This document shows positions 43,910-56,892 of a stretch of DNA of 64,000 nt, piece by piece. The notes under the pieces are model-generated. The model was not told where the DNA came from and did no database searches. It was given only the letters and a program-made list of their open reading frames with translations. A program made the position numbers and the translations under genes. Numbering within the stretch: the stretch's first letter is position 1; each line of letters begins with the position of its first letter. Source of the stretch: Panonychus citri (lineage: Eukaryota > Arthropoda > Arachnida > Trombidiformes > Tetranychidae); NCBI RefSeq assembly GCF_014898815.1, contig NW_026515540.1, positions 2,232,001-2,296,000 of the forward strand, given 5' to 3'.

Positions 43910-44859
43910 ATGGCTAAAGTACAATCAACAATTAGTCTTCTCTTTCTTTTCGCAACAATTTTAGGTAAATTTTTCATTGTTTTCCTTAAAATCTATTGTT
44001 TTATGATAACAAATATTCATAATGATTTATTTTCATTTACTAATTGATTGATCTTATTTTATTGATTCTCAGCTGTTGCAAATTGTGAAAAACAACGAGA
44101 TGAAAACTATGGTTTACCACAAGGAAATGCCGACCAATTCCCTGGTCGAACGGAAGTTTTAATGGAACCAAACTTCTTAAAGAAAATCGGTTCTCATATT
44201 GTCAAAGGTTGGCATGGATTCAAAGGTCTATTCGGCCGTAAATCTAATCGGGGCGAAGAAAATATTTATGGAGGATATGGTCGAGAAGAGAAACAAAAAC
44301 CTTACGATAATAAAGAGACCAACATAAACAAGGAATACCCAGAATCTAATTACAATAACAATTACGGTAACGGAGAATACAATCAAAACCAATTCCAAGG
44401 TAAAAATTGAAAACAGAGTTTTAATTACTAAGGTAGAAGAGTTTCTGACATTTGATTTTATGTTTTTTTTTCTCAGGACAAAAAGGTAATCAAGAAAACA
44501 ATCAAGGTTTCCAAGGAGCAGTTGATGAACGTAACAAAGGGCAAAAAGAAGATAAAGTTTACGAATTCGAGGAATCGTCAAACAAACCTTTCGATGGTCG
44601 AAAAGACGAGAAAAAAGTTAAATCAAACGATAAAAAATCACCTCAAGCCGAAAACAATTTTAACAACAATGGAAACAATTTCCAAACTGAATTAGGTAAT
44701 CAAAACGATTCCACTAATAAACAAAGATCTCGACGAGATTTACTCGGAAGATTTCCAATTGGAAGGCCATTCAGACAACCATTTAGACGGCCATTCAGAC
44801 AACCTTTCAGGCCACCATTTAGACTTCCAGGTCGTCAACCATTCAGAAGACCATTCTAA
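43910..44859 (+). CDS. Secreted precursor with a dibasic site and a Pro-Phe-Arg-rich C-terminal peptide
   Basis: Three exons (43910-43964, 44073-44399, 44477-44859) join in frame, about 254 aa. Residues 1-20 form a signal peptide. The middle is hydrophilic, rich in Asn, Gln, Gly, Lys and Glu, and probably disordered. Near the C-terminus a furin-type site (KQRSRR) precedes a tail of about 40 residues. This tail is built from repeats of PFRQPFR and PFRRPFR with very high Pro, Phe and Arg and no Cys. The layout is that of a prepropeptide releasing a proline/arginine-rich cationic peptide. Comparison with known Pro-Arg-rich antimicrobial peptides is by composition only. Alternatives are a cuticle or silk-associated protein or a neuropeptide-like precursor. 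I do not recognise a named family. Confidence 0.75.
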
Positions 44860-45239
44860 TAATTTAAATGAAAACACAAAATCAACTGATTGCCAAATCA
44901 AAACCAATATTAAAAGATGAATGTGGATTAAGTATCAATGTAAAACAAGCAGCACTCAAAAGCAATTGAATAAAATATTTTTTACTCTCTCAACCAATGT
45001 AAATGTCCGTTTCCAACTTTCTAACCAATATAAAAATAATAATAATTCAATCGATCAATTAAATTTCCATTTTCTGATTGTCCAAAAAATTAGAAAATTA
45101 AAGATTCGAAATTGGCGCTTCTTTTGTTCCATTGGAAACTCAATTGACAGTTTTCACTCCCTTTAATCTTTGGTAAACAAACTGATTTAATTGTAGTTCT
45201 TTTTCCTTGGTGATTAAATCAATTCTTTAGTTTTTAATT
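44860..45239. other. Interval between PFR-peptide gene and VPS45
   Basis: AT-rich 3' UTR-like and promoter-like DNA. A short open frame at 44921-45166 has no supporting features. Confidence 0.45.
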
Positions 45240-47325
45240 ATGCATCTAATTGAATCAATTAAACATTACATTAACCTAATGGTCCAAGAAACTGGTGTTG
45301 GAATGAAATGTCTTCTGATGGACAAAGAAACGGTCAGTTATTGATGTTGACACTTTTTCCTCTATTGATTTTCTCATTACATATGTTAATCTTTTCGGTG
45401 TTAATTTTTTTTTTCTATTTCTTTCTTTTTAATTGATTTTAGTGCTTAATATTTTCTCTTTTTTTTCATGTTTTCTATTGGTTTATTTTCATTAGACTTC
45501 CATTGTGAGTATGGCTTATAGTCAAACTGAAATGTTGGATAAAGAGGTTTACCTATTTGAACGTATTGATCGGATCAGTTCTTGTGACTCAATGAAGTAC
45601 CTTAAATGTATCGTCTTTCTGAGGCCAACAAAGGAAAATATTGACCTTCTTATTCAAGAATTAAGAAATCCCAAGTTTGGACAATATCATTTATGTTGGT
45701 GAACTTCATCATTGATTCTCAATTATTCAATTTTTTTCTCTATTTCCAAATGATTGATGACTTATGTTTTTGTCTTCTTTGCTTCTCCTAGATTTCAGTA
45801 ATATAATCAGTAATTCTGATATCATGACATTGGCTGAATCAGATGAACATGAATCAGTTCGTGATGTTCAAGAAGTTTATTGTGACTACATAGCAGTTAG
45901 TCCAACATTATTCAGTGTTAATGTTACTAATGGAAGTTACCGAGGTTCTAAATGGAATACATTAGCTTTACAAAGATCTTTAGATGGAATCGTTGGTGTC
46001 CTTTTATCTTTACAAAAATATCCCAACATTCGTTATCAGGCCTCATCGGAAGCTTGTCGAAAATTAGCCGAAGAAGTTAATCATCTAATCAACAAGGAAC
46101 ATTCACTATTCACTAATTGTTCACAGAATTGGTCTAGTGATTCTCCATCTCCATTATTGTTGATTGTTGATCGTAAGATTGATTCTTTCACTCCTTTACT
46201 AAATCAGGTTGGTAAAAGATTTCCTCTTGTTTGACATTCTAATCTCAAATTGTTTCATTTCTTCAGTGGACTTATCAAGCAATGTTACACGAGCTTCTTA
46301 CAATCAACAATAATCGAATTAATCTTTCACACATTCAAGGAATTAGCAAAGATATGAAAGAAGTAATCGTCTCTGCAGAACAGGACGATTTCTATGCCAA
46401 GGTAATGATTGAATTTCATCATGAATCATTTTAATCTATTTCTTTTTCTTATTATTTACTTTTTCCACAGAATATGTACAAAAATTTCGGTGAAATTGGA
46501 GTGAATATTAAAATTCTGATGGAAGATTTTCAAGATAAAACGAAAAGCCAGAAAAAAGTCGAAACCATATCAGATATGAAAGATTTCATTGAACAATATC
46601 CACAATTTAAGAAAATGTCTGGTACAGTTTCTAAACACGTTCTTCTAATTAGTGAACTTTCCCGTTTGGTAGCGGCCCACAACTTAATGGATGTATCCGA
46701 AGCAGAACAAGAATTGGCCTGTCAATCGGAACACTCTAAATCATTGAAGAAAGTCCGTCAATTATTGGAAGATAATCGAGTCCAAAATATTGATAAATTA
46801 CGTTTGGTGATGTTATATGCTCTTCGTTTTGAGAATAATTCAAATCAAGAAATTGGTGAACTAAAGAAAATACTTAAATCAAAAGGGATATCAGATGAGC
46901 AAATCAAATCTATTCAAAATTTACTTAACTACGCTGGATCTAAAAGTCAAAATCAAACTCAAGCTGATCTTTTATCGACTGTAAATGAAGTTTTCAAGAA
47001 ACGGATTATCAAAGGTCTTAAAGGGATAGAAAATATTTATACTCAACACACTCCAGTTTTACGTGAGATCGTTGAAGATCTGGCCAAGGGTCGACTTAAG
47101 GTGAACAATTTCCCATATTTAACCGAAGATCGATCTCAGGGTATCGAAAAACCAACGGAAATAATTGTTTTCATGGTCGGTGGGACAACTTATGAAGAAG
47201 CGCTTCACATTGAGACACTTAATCGTTCCCAAGGAATTCGAGTTATTCTTGGAAGTACTTGTACCCATAATTTTACCTCTTTTCTCGACGAGTTAGGCCA
47301 TACAAGTCAAAGAATTACAATTTAA
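45240..47325 (+). CDS. VPS45: Vacuolar protein sorting-associated protein 45 (Sec1/Munc18 family)
   Basis: VPS45 is the SM protein that binds the endosomal/TGN syntaxin 16/Tlg2-type SNARE and supports fusion in the endosomal pathway. Exons 45240-45332, 45496-45694, 45792-46207, 46267-46401 and 46471-47325 join in frame to about 565 aa, the family length. Diagnostic stretches are MKCLLMDKETTSIVSM, KEVYLFERID, KCIVFLRPTKEN, NWSSDSPSPLLLIVDRKID, QWTYQAMLHELL, YPQFKKMSGTVSKHVLL and the C-terminal VFMVGGTTYEEA. The second donor (T|GTTGGT) is a weak splice site but is required to give the family motif YFSN. The frame is intact throughout. Confidence 0.96.
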
Positions 47326-48003
47326 ATTTTCACTCTTAATCAATTCCCACTTCCAATCAATTGAAAAAGAATCAAACTCTAATCAATAATCTGGAATTGG
47401 AGTAAAACAAAAGCTAAATTGTCAAAGAATAAACTTTTTCTTTTCCTTGCTTAATGTAAACTCAAAATGGTCACTGTTTCTGGTTCCTTTTTCTGGGAAT
47501 AAATCTTTTCATTGTCATTGTCTGAATATCATTTTCAAGGTTAATCGATTTGATTACATGGTGAGAACGAATTACAATCGAAAATAATCAAATAAAGTCA
47601 ATGGTAAATTCGGTTGATGCGCAATCGAATTGAAAGAAAAAAAAAGTAAAAGAAACAAAGAGAAACCTCTTCATTTCTATTCTTTGTTTACATTCATTTC
47701 TCTTCTTCTTCCATCTCTTCGTAATTTGATTTTCTTTTAATTCTGATTGTTGATTTAATTTGATTTTTTCTTTTTGTTAACAATTAACTTGATCCATCCA
47801 AATCTCTCTTCTCAATATTGTCTCATTTGTTTACATCATTCAAAGATTCTCATCTCTCATCACCTTAACCTGATTTTGTTTTAATTTGTTTTTCTCTAAT
47901 TCCTTTAGATTGAGATTGGCTTTTTCTCTGTCCTATTGCCTTAGATTGTTACATTTTTCATTTTGATTGTTTTGCTTTTTCATTTGCCACTTCCACCACC
48001 CAA
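47326..48003. other. Interval between VPS45 and THOC7
   Basis: About 680 bp. The second half is pyrimidine-rich, typical of the 5' leader of the next gene. No coding signal. Confidence 0.45.
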
Positions 48004-48810
48004 ATGGCTGTAATTAATTTCACCGAAGGTATTTTTAAACCATTTCTCCGTTTTTTTGTCACCCTGACCCACGGTTTGATTCCTTTTGTTTCCTCCTCTT
48101 CCACAGATGATATAATTAAGCGTAAATTGCTCATCGATGGTGATGGTCTTGGTGATGATCGAAGGATCAACATTATGTTAAAGACTTTCTTCAAATGGTG
48201 TAGTACCCATGAGAATGATGAAGAACAGTGAGTATTATTAGCATGATGTTCCATCTTTTGTTTACCTTTTTATCCTTTTCTCTTTCTCTCTCTCTCTCTC
48301 GTATTATCCATCAGGGCTCTTAATTATGAGCGAATTTTGTTAATGTTAACCAACTGTGAACACTCAATGGCCAAATCTCAGCAAATTTTATTCATGAATC
48401 ATTTGGAAATGAAAAATTATCAAGATTTGTACAATAAGATTGAAAAAGGGATCACCGATTCTCAGAAAAAAATTGCCGATCTAAAGGTTGAACTACAACA
48501 GGCGAAGATTATCCGTAAAAATAAGCAAGAATATGATGTTTTGGCTCAAATAATTATGGACAATCCTGATCGTCGTGATACCTTGGGTCGACTTAATCAA
48601 TTGGAAGAGGAAATTAACAAACTACAATTGATAAAAGAAAATCTAAATAAACGATTGGAGCAACGAGGTAAACAATTCCAAGTTCTTTTAACTTCAGCTC
48701 ATGAACTTCAGAAAATGCTCTCAGATGAGGATAATAATGTTAATAGTATTGATGATCAATTTTTGGACAATTTAAAAAGAGCTGTTGGTGATAAACCAGT
48801 TCACGTTTAA
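48004..48810 (+). CDS. THOC7: THO complex subunit 7
   Basis: A coiled-coil subunit of the THO complex, which couples transcription to mRNA export in the nucleus. Exons 48004-48028, 48107-48227 and 48315-48810 join in frame to about 213 aa. The N-terminal motif KRKLLIDGDGLGDDRRIN is characteristic. Next comes the KTFFKWC segment, then long heptad-rich helices containing KIIRKNKQEYDVLA and the DNPDRRDTLGRLN segment, all diagnostic of THOC7. The first coding exon is only 25 nt. A CT-repeat precedes the last acceptor. Confidence 0.95.
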
Positions 48811-49373
48811 AGTGATTAACTGTACAAATCAAGTACTTGGACTAGAGTTAAATCCATAACAATAATCATCGACAATAATGATCTCCATCCCGATTTTAAT
48901 TCTAATTCATTTAATCATTTGTCTCTTGTTTTTCTCTTGCTAATTTACTCTTCTTCTTTCCATTCAATTAAATTCCAAACAATTAACAAAATTGTATGCA
49001 ATTAGTAAATTCTAAACAATTAAAAGAGTGAAGTGTGATTTTATTCATCATTGTTTTTTTTTGTTCTTTTTGACACTTTTTTTTCTTCTTCTTCTTCGTT
49101 CAAATCGTTTAAATTGTTTCTTCTTGAATTACAATCCAAATAAATATTGTTATTGGTTAGATACACTTATTAATAAAAAGCAAAAGTAAAGTTGGTTGAT
49201 GATCAAAAAACCACAAACAATCAATCCTGTTTTCTGGACTAGATATGTGATTGAATTGGAATGAACCAAGCGTAATTGTAATATTAGGTTTATCTTTTTA
49301 CAAACACGGAATTTGATTTATCTTTTTCTCATGAGGGGATAACAAAAAAAAAGTTTCATCAGAATAATTTCAA
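48811..49373. other. Convergent 3' interval between THOC7 and the Ac45-like gene
   Basis: About 560 bp of AT-rich and T-rich sequence with AATAAA-like words. Probably both 3' UTRs; no gene seen. Confidence 0.45.
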
Positions 49374-50171
49374 TTATTCGGTTGTGGGCACACTGATTGG
49401 TTTGGCCTTTGGATTTTCAAATCGATCCATTGTCCGGATTTGTGATAAAAAGTACACGCCGGTTGCTACAATTACGGTGAATAATAAAATGGCCAGGAAG
49501 CCCATCCAGGTTGAAATGGTGAACCATTTGGCGCAATCATAATTATCCGTGAAGAACATGTTTGGATTTCGAGAGATGAAAGGTTGAAATTGTAATCGTT
49601 TGACGGAAACAATAACATAATCACCAGAATTGTCACTTGATAATCGTATTGAGTTAATCTTTGCCTGAGAACAGTGGAAAGAGAAAGTATTGGCCGCATA
49701 GATTTCGCTAGTTCTCAGGTCAAACACGCGACCAGCATCATTTCCAACTTTAAGATTGACCGTTGAATTTGCCAAGACCCAATAATTGTTTGCTTTGCTA
49801 ACATCAACAATTGTATCAAAGGTAATTGATGTTGAATTAGTGAGACCTTTGGAAAATGTGAGACCAAATTGTGATGGGTAAGCATAACCAATTGATTTAG
49901 ATGATTCAGCTCCACATTGAGCTTTAACCTCAGGTTGTGTTACCACAGGCATGATGGTTTCAGATCCTTCGACATTATTTATCTTCCAATTAATCTCAAT
50001 TTTCTCCATGTAAAGGTAAACACAATCTTTGATAATGATAAGACACCCATTTGGATTCTTGTCACCAAGTATGTTACCCGAACAAACCTCAATGGTTGGT
50101 GTTTGTGAAATACTCAATTGGACCAATACTAAGGTGAATAAAAAACAAGATAAACTTGATCGTATCATCAT
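49374..50171 (-). CDS. ATP6AP1: V-type ATPase accessory subunit S1 (Ac45)-like, short form
   Basis: Single exon, about 265 aa, minus strand. It has a signal peptide, an ectodomain with Cys pairs and several N-glycosylation sites (NST), one membrane helix and a short cytosolic tail. The C-terminal third is the best match. A DCAKWF-like segment before the helix, WMGFLAILLFTVIVATGV, and a tail with IRTMDRFENPKAKPI match the Ac45 signature TMDRFD. Ac45 assists V-ATPase assembly and sorting in acidic organelles. It is much shorter than vertebrate Ac45 and seems to lack the N-terminal processed domain, so it may be the minimal core form seen in some invertebrates. Two adjacent ATG codons start the frame; the first is used. 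Confidence 0.8.
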   Translation of the reverse strand: MMIRSSLSCFLFTLVLVQLSISQTPTIEVCSGNILGDKNPNGCLIIIKDCVYLYMEKIEINWKINNVEGSETIMPVVTQPEVKAQCGAESSKSIGYAYPSQFGLTFSKGLTNSTSITFDTIVDVSKANNYWVLANSTVNLKVGNDAGRVFDLRTSEIYAANTFSFHCSQAKINSIRLSSDNSGDYVIVSVKRLQFQPFISRNPNMFFTDNYDCAKWFTISTWMGFLAILLFTVIVATGVYFLSQIRTMDRFENPKAKPISVPTTE

Positions 50172-50813
50172 TATAAATATAAAACAATCAAAATTAATTA
50201 CAATTAGATGATAAACCAACACAAACAACAATTCATCAAAATGACTTTCAACTGAACTGAGAGGGTGTCAGAGAATCGGACAATCGTTTCGATCGATCAA
50301 TCGATTCTCTCTTTCGATTAGTGTGTCATTTAGATCAGCTGATTTTTCGATTCTACCAAATTTGAATTGTCACAATTTCCATTTATAATTTGATTACAAT
50401 TAAATTAATTAGATTGATTTCTTTTGATTTGGATCATTAACTGGAAGAAATCAAGTTGATCTTTTGTTGAAGTTTTGTGTTTGTGATTTAGTTTTGAATT
50501 TTCCTTTTCATAAAAATGATTTTTTTTTCTTTTCTTTTTAATTGTTGATTAATAAAATTGATATAAAATTTCATCTTAATTTTGGTAAGTTAATTGTCAG
50601 CAATTACGTTGATTGTGACAAAGGTTCTTTCGGCTTTTGTGTTATTTTACAGTTTGCTGTGGTTAATACGGAGAAATTTGGTTTTCTTCATTTGCTAATT
50701 GACTAATTGGATTATATTTTTTTTTTCGCAATTTGTTTTGTTTTTGTAGATTTCGTTAATTGGTTAATTGGTTGATTTCGTTCAATTGGTTAAGATGTTC
50801 CAGTCGTTGTTGA
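50172..50813. other. Interval between Ac45-like gene and stomatin-like gene
   Basis: About 640 bp upstream of the minus-strand Ac45 gene and downstream of the stomatin-like stop. Presumed promoter of Ac45; no coding signal. Confidence 0.4.
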
Positions 50814-52744
50814 TTAAACTGTTTCAAGTAATTGAGTATTATCAGTATTAGTGGTTCTCTCTGATTCACCTCGGTTACTCTTTTTGTTTTTTTGCAGTAA
50901 TAATCCAAATCCTTTGGTTGCATTGGAAATGAATTTGATACTTGGTTCAGCCAATTCTATTGGAAATGGAAAGACAATTATATCCAGATCTTTGTGAGCA
51001 CTTGATATCGATGAAAGTGTTAGAAGATATTTCAACTGTATCGCCGTACTGCTCGAGTCGAAAGCTGTAGCCGCTGATCTGATTAACCTGGAAGACTTTT
51101 TCTCACCAATGGAAAGAATTATCTGTGCCGATGCTGCTTTCTCAGTTTCGGCCTCAGTGGCCATTAATCTCTGTAACTGGTCAGGTAATCGAACTTCCTT
51201 CCTGTAAATCAAACGACCATAATCAATGATATGATCTCCATCAGCCTTAATTGTCTGATACTTACATTTCAACTCTTTCAACATCAACTCCCCATGGTCT
51301 TGTTGCTTCTTGTAAATTATTTTCAATCTTATTGGAAATGATAACTCGCTCTGAGATAATTTCAGTTAATGTTTTGGTTGCGACAACATTTCTCAACGTA
51401 ATCGCTGCCAATCGTCTAGTTGACCTGCCAACATCGGAAACATTCAAAATGGACGCAGTGGAATCAATTATACGATAATAAACAACAGCATCAACCTTAA
51501 TACAGACAAAATCACTGGTTAAAACCTAAAAGAAAACAAAAAGAAATCAATATCAGTTAAATTCTCATGGACTTAGAGCCAAAGTGGAAACGAAAACATA
51601 ACAAAACCGATTCTTCGTTAACAGGAACAGTATTGTCATCTAATAGTTTCTACTCGCAATTAACTTAAAATCACTCATCGGAAATCATTTCATCTTCTAA
51701 ATCATATCAGACTGATCCAAACAATCTAATCAATAATTACCTCTTGAGGAGGAACATTAAAAGAAACTGTTCTTAAATCCACTTTACAATAAGTATCAAT
51801 ACAAGGGATGATAAACACAATTCCTGACCCACGAGCTCCATCGCCGATTAAATTTCCAAGTCTAAGGGTCACCGATCGTTCGTAATCCTGGACAACCTGT
51901 TATTAGAAAAGAAAAACAATCAATTCAAATCAATCTTGATCTTAATCAATCAAATTAAGTCTCAAAATTGAACAAGTTGTTATTATACAACGAATCTAAA
52001 ACAAAGTTATTGATCGGAAATCAGGTTAACCTTTGATGAAAACTATTTCAACTTCCTGTTAATCTAAGGAAGTTAATTATGTTATTTCATTTTTTCTCGT
52101 GGTTTACTAATTACTTAAATAATCAGGAAGTCTATTAATGTTAATTAAATGCTTCTCTTTCACATGGAAACAATTTCATTGAGAAAATAAATTGTTGCCC
52201 TAAACAAAAAGGGAAAATTTTTATTACTGTTGTCGGAAATATTAATATTATGGTCAATTAAAAGGTATCAGGTTACTGACCACTTATGAGAGACCATTGG
52301 ACTTAGTAAGTTACACGTAATTGTTGTGTAATTATTGTTAATACAAAGAAAAATTTAAATACTAAATGATACTTCAAGAGATAGAGAGAAGGTCAATCAA
52401 ATTTAGATTAGAAAATTAAACAGGAATTAAGGTTAATATCGTTTGTTAGGTTGTTCTTACATAGAGAATAGAAATCTTATTGATTGTCTCAATAGGTTTC
52501 TCGTTCTAACGATTTACCGAACTAGTAAATGTTCAATTATATTCGAGAACACGTTTACTCGAAGTGTTTGTTATTACTTTAAATTAGAAACAAAAGAGGA
52601 AATAGTAAATTAACTTGAGAGAGAAAGACAAGGTTGATCAAAATGGAATTACCTTGAAACAGAATATAAGTGAAAAGGGAAGAGTAATGATGATTAGAAT
52701 TGAAGATATAATCGTAAGAAAATAGCTGATTGTTTGTTGAAGAA
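50814..52744 (-). CDS. Stomatin/MEC-2-like band-7 protein (5' end incomplete)
   Basis: Four minus-strand exons (52744-52653, 51896-51741, 51525-51266, 51201-50814) join in frame to about 297 aa. The first listed exon encodes the membrane hairpin ITLPFSLIFCFK. It is followed by VVQDYERSVTLRLG, IIPCIDTYCKVDLRT and VNVSDVGRSTR-type band-7 sequence, then EATRPWGVDVERVE and the coiled-coil segment QLQRLMATEAETEKAA. Near the C-terminus is the family sequence IVFPFPIEL. Stomatins oligomerise at the inner face of membranes and regulate channels, as MEC-2 does in touch neurons. The N-terminal exon with the start codon is not certain. The incoming splice phase is 1. Candidate upstream exons of that phase end at 54425 and 56181. 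Confidence 0.9.
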
Positions 52745-55700
52745 CTGGTTAAATTGAAGGAATTAAGAAAAGAAAAAGAGAAATTAACAAAACAAAATGT
52801 TCGAAGAGTAAATAAACTCAATGAATTAACGAACGATTATTGGGAAAGATTAACACAGTAATCAAATTGGTGGACAAAAAGGTTAAGGAGGCGAATAAGA
52901 ATTTACAATTAGTTGATTAACTATTTACCAGTCACTTGGTTTGAACGATTATAAATATTGGGATAATCAGAATGAGAATCAAACATCATTAATTAGAAGG
53001 TGTAACAATTAACTATGAATATAAAGTCACATTTTATATAACCGTTGAGAGGATAATCCAGATTAAGGTTACTTTTTGATTGATCGGTTCAGTTGATTGT
53101 CCAGAATATTGAATATTTGTCGCGTTGATTGTTTATTTGATTTGATTTCGACAAAGAAATTAAATCAACAGAGATAATCTTTGTGTGTGTCACTTTTACA
53201 TCTCAATGTGAATTTAAATCTTTTTGGCAACAGTTTCTTTCCTATGGGCGAGATTATTTTTAGAAACTTTAACCTTCATTGATAAATTTATTTTCGTTCT
53301 CATTTAGGACTATTTACATTCGTAGGTAATTAAATTACTATGATTGTAATTAAATCTTGAAATGATCAATTTTTAAAGAGAAAACAACATGTAATTGACC
53401 TTCTAAATTGTTTAGGTTTAGTAATCAACTCTTATTATCGTTTTTAATTGTCAACGAAATTTGGCAAAGTTTTGATTTAATTTCATCTCTCAGCTTATTG
53501 ATTGTTAATCGTTGGTTGATTTGTCTAACTAAACGATTAATCGTTTTGATTGTGATAATTTAGTATCTATTAAATTGGTTTAATGACAACAATCAAAATT
53601 TAATTTGGTAAATTGTTAACTTGAGATTGAAAATCAATCGATTAACTATAAAAACGCCTTTTTCTTGATTAAGTTTCTCCTCTTAATCAAATTGGTTCTT
53701 CCTTCAAATCTTTAATCAATTAAACAAACCAGTTAATCATTACGAATTAGAATTTTTTAATTGCTCGACAAATTATTGAACAAAGTTTTCAAGTTTATTG
53801 TTAAAAAGTGATTGTGATTAAACAACATCGATCAACTAATCACCATAAACTTGATTCTCTGCTCAGTTAATCTTGGAATCTTGTTAATATGATGATTACA
53901 ATTAAGATCGTCATGAAATTCAATTTAAATTGCTATTGAATAATCACCATAATCACATAGGAATTAAGCATCATTCATTCAGCGCCATAAAGAATCAATT
54001 AATTGCTATAACCATCAATGGATTATTATTTTTATTAGTGATTATTGTGATCAACAAAGTAATTAAGACATAATTACCCGTTTATTTTTTCAATTAAATT
54101 GTGATTCTTATTGTTATTGTGAAGAAAAAAAATATCAACAATAAATTATATTCTTAATTGTTGACAATCAATCTAATCATCTTTGAATTTTCTTAATTTT
54201 CAACGTTAATCATACGTAAATTGTATAAATCAAAGGTAAGAAATAAACTAATCACAATTACCTGTTAATTTAATTCTATTAACAAGAGAAGAAAATTTTT
54301 CCTCTTTCCTAAATTATCATAATCATGAAACCCTTTCACTAAATTGTTAATCAGTTAATTGTTAACTCTTTTTACCACAATTTGTGTTAATATTTTGTCT
54401 CATTGATTGTTGTTTGTGTCTTACCTGTTGGTGATTTAACAACCTTGTCAATTAGTTTGAATAATTTTCCAGGCCAAGGTATTTGATTACTATTATTGAA
54501 TGGAAACAATGGACCAACAATTTAGATGATTAATGTAATGATTAGTAAATTGCAATAAGTCAACAAGAAACAAAAAATTAACTCTACAAGGCAACAAATA
54601 GTTGATTTAGATTTGATCAACAACCATTAACCTTAACCATTGATTGTTATTGATTTTTTTTTCTCCGATGAATGAAAAACCAAATCTAATGACAATTTGT
54701 CTCTAGTCCTTAATTGTAGTTGATGAAAAAACTAATTGTGATCTCAATCATTTCTTTTTTTTCTTAATCCAATCTCTTGTTGGTTAGCAATTAAATTTAC
54801 TTTTTCGTGTCTTGATTAACGTTTTTGTTAATGTTCAAGTTCAAAGACTTGAACGATGTTGATAGTTAATTGTTGGATGTTAACATCTAATTGTATTAAT
54901 ATGTTGCTGTTGTTGAGATAAATGAGTTAATTAAGAGAGATTGAGTGTTAATGTTAACCTTTTTTTAGTAAATCAGTTGATTGTTGAAACGTGTTGAAGA
55001 TAATGAGAGAGAAAAAATTGAATTGAATTCAATTTGTTTCGTTATAAAATCAGATCAATGTTACGATTGATGATGGATCGAGTTAATTACAAGGTTAACT
55101 GTTAGTTAATCGCTTATTGCTTAATATCATCTGACCATTTTCAAGGTTAAACAATCAAATAAATATAAGAATTACCAAAAAAAGTTAAACTATCAAAATT
55201 ATTACGTTGACAATTTTTCTAAATCACAATTAATTTGTTCAATTCTCAGTCGATTCTCAATGAAAAGTTATCACACCTTAAGAATTGGAATGAAATTAGT
55301 TATCGTTTGTTGTTTTCTTCAGTCAGACTAATTACTTAGTTATTGATCGATTCAGCTGATTGTTGATTAGTCAAGTTCACTTGGTTATAATTAATTTGAT
55401 TGTTCGTGTAGATGATGAAGATAAACACCGAGAGAGAGAACTGAAAGTTTACAATGAGAAAATAAGAAGGTCAGACAACAGTGAATATGTAAAGTACATT
55501 ACACTTGATGATTTGTAGTCACACTTTGTTGCCATTGTCATTGAATTAATTCAAAAGGTAATCAGTTGATTAACAGGAAAGTAAATACAATCATTAATGA
55601 GAGAGAAAAAAAATCATGAAACAATTCACCAGAACAAAGTGAAGTGAAACCAGAAAACCTCCAAAGACCGGATAGGAAACAGAAAGAAGTTATAATCAAG

Positions 55701-56580
55701 AGAGAGAGAGAGAGAAACAAAAAGTAAACAAAGAGTAATAACGAACGAAAATAAAAAAGAACATCAGACAGAATTATGAATAATTCTTCAAGAATTCATG
55801 AGAATCATGATCCAGGAACAATTGTGACAATTTCCATAAAAGAATAACAATTAGAAAGAATACGAAAAAAAAGAGAAAAAGATAAACAGGTAAGTCTCTC
55901 GTTCTTCCACATGGAACTTCACTTTACCGGCATTGTTTTCATCTCGAATAAAATGTTAACCATCCACAAGAACTTTCCATGAATCACCAGAGAAACAGAC
56001 AGAGAGAGAGAGAGAGAGAGAGAGAAACAGAAGAAACAAATTCGTGAATCAATTATAAAAGAAAAACATTCGAATTCGAAAAGCGACAAAAAAGAACAAA
56101 AAAAAGAAAGAAAAAGGAAGGAAAAGGTTGATTAGGAAAAAATCGCTTCGAATTTTCTAAACTGTTTTCGTTTCTCTGACCTTGAAAAGCTTCAACGATT
56201 TTCTGTTCCTTTGCTGGTGATCGTTTCTCTTTCTGTTTCTCTAACCCCCGATTCCCAAAGCAACAAACTGGTGCTTTAATCACGAGGTTAACATGAGATG
56301 ATGATTAAGGTGGAGAAATGATAATGATGAAGATGAAGATATGATCTTAAAAGAAAATAGTCTGTGAACATAAGAATTGAGTGAGAAAAGAACACGTCAT
56401 TTACTCTCTCTCTCTCTCTCTCTCCTTGTCTTCCACCCTCTCAGCAGTTTCTCCATCAGGTTCAACCCTTTATCTTCATCTTGTCTTCAGTTTTCTTTCT
56501 TTTCTCTTCTTCATCATCTCATGAATTCTCTCATTTACTAGACAAGTTAATTTCTCACCATCAGTTCAATCCCATTTAGA
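52745..56580 (-). other. Long non-coding stretch, probably first intron(s) and promoter of the stomatin-like gene
   Basis: About 3.8 kb, AT-rich, with a (GA)n run at about 55998-56024 and a (CT)n run at about 56405-56422. Two minus-strand stretches are open and end at donors of matching phase: about 54495-54425 (ends KSPT|GTAAGA) and 56283-56181 (contains CCFGNRG and ends AFQ|GTCAGA). Neither has a convincing ATG, so either could be a second exon or an alternative start region. Nothing else supportable. Confidence 0.3.
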
Positions 56581-56892
56581 AATGTTTCTAATTACCTGTT
56601 AATTTATTTTATTTTCCATTCTATTTGTTTTCTTTTCTTCTCACTTTCCATTCTAGACTTTTCCGCCATTTTCTTCATTTCTCATCACTTAATTTATTCA
56701 AATTCTTATTCTACTCAGTGGATTTTCTCAATTTGTTCATTTTCTTCTTCCCAAAACCTGTTGCTGTTTCCAAGAGAGAAAAAGAAGAAAACAAAACAAT
56801 CTCATCGCCATTGGAATTATTTTTCATCTTCAATTGTTCATCTTCTTTTTGTCTTCTATTTTCCAACTCATTTTCTTTTCTATTCGGTTACC

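Noticed and set aside
55990..56025. (GA)n run as a regulatory element
   Set aside because: A simple microsatellite; GAGA-type function cannot be claimed from the repeat alone.
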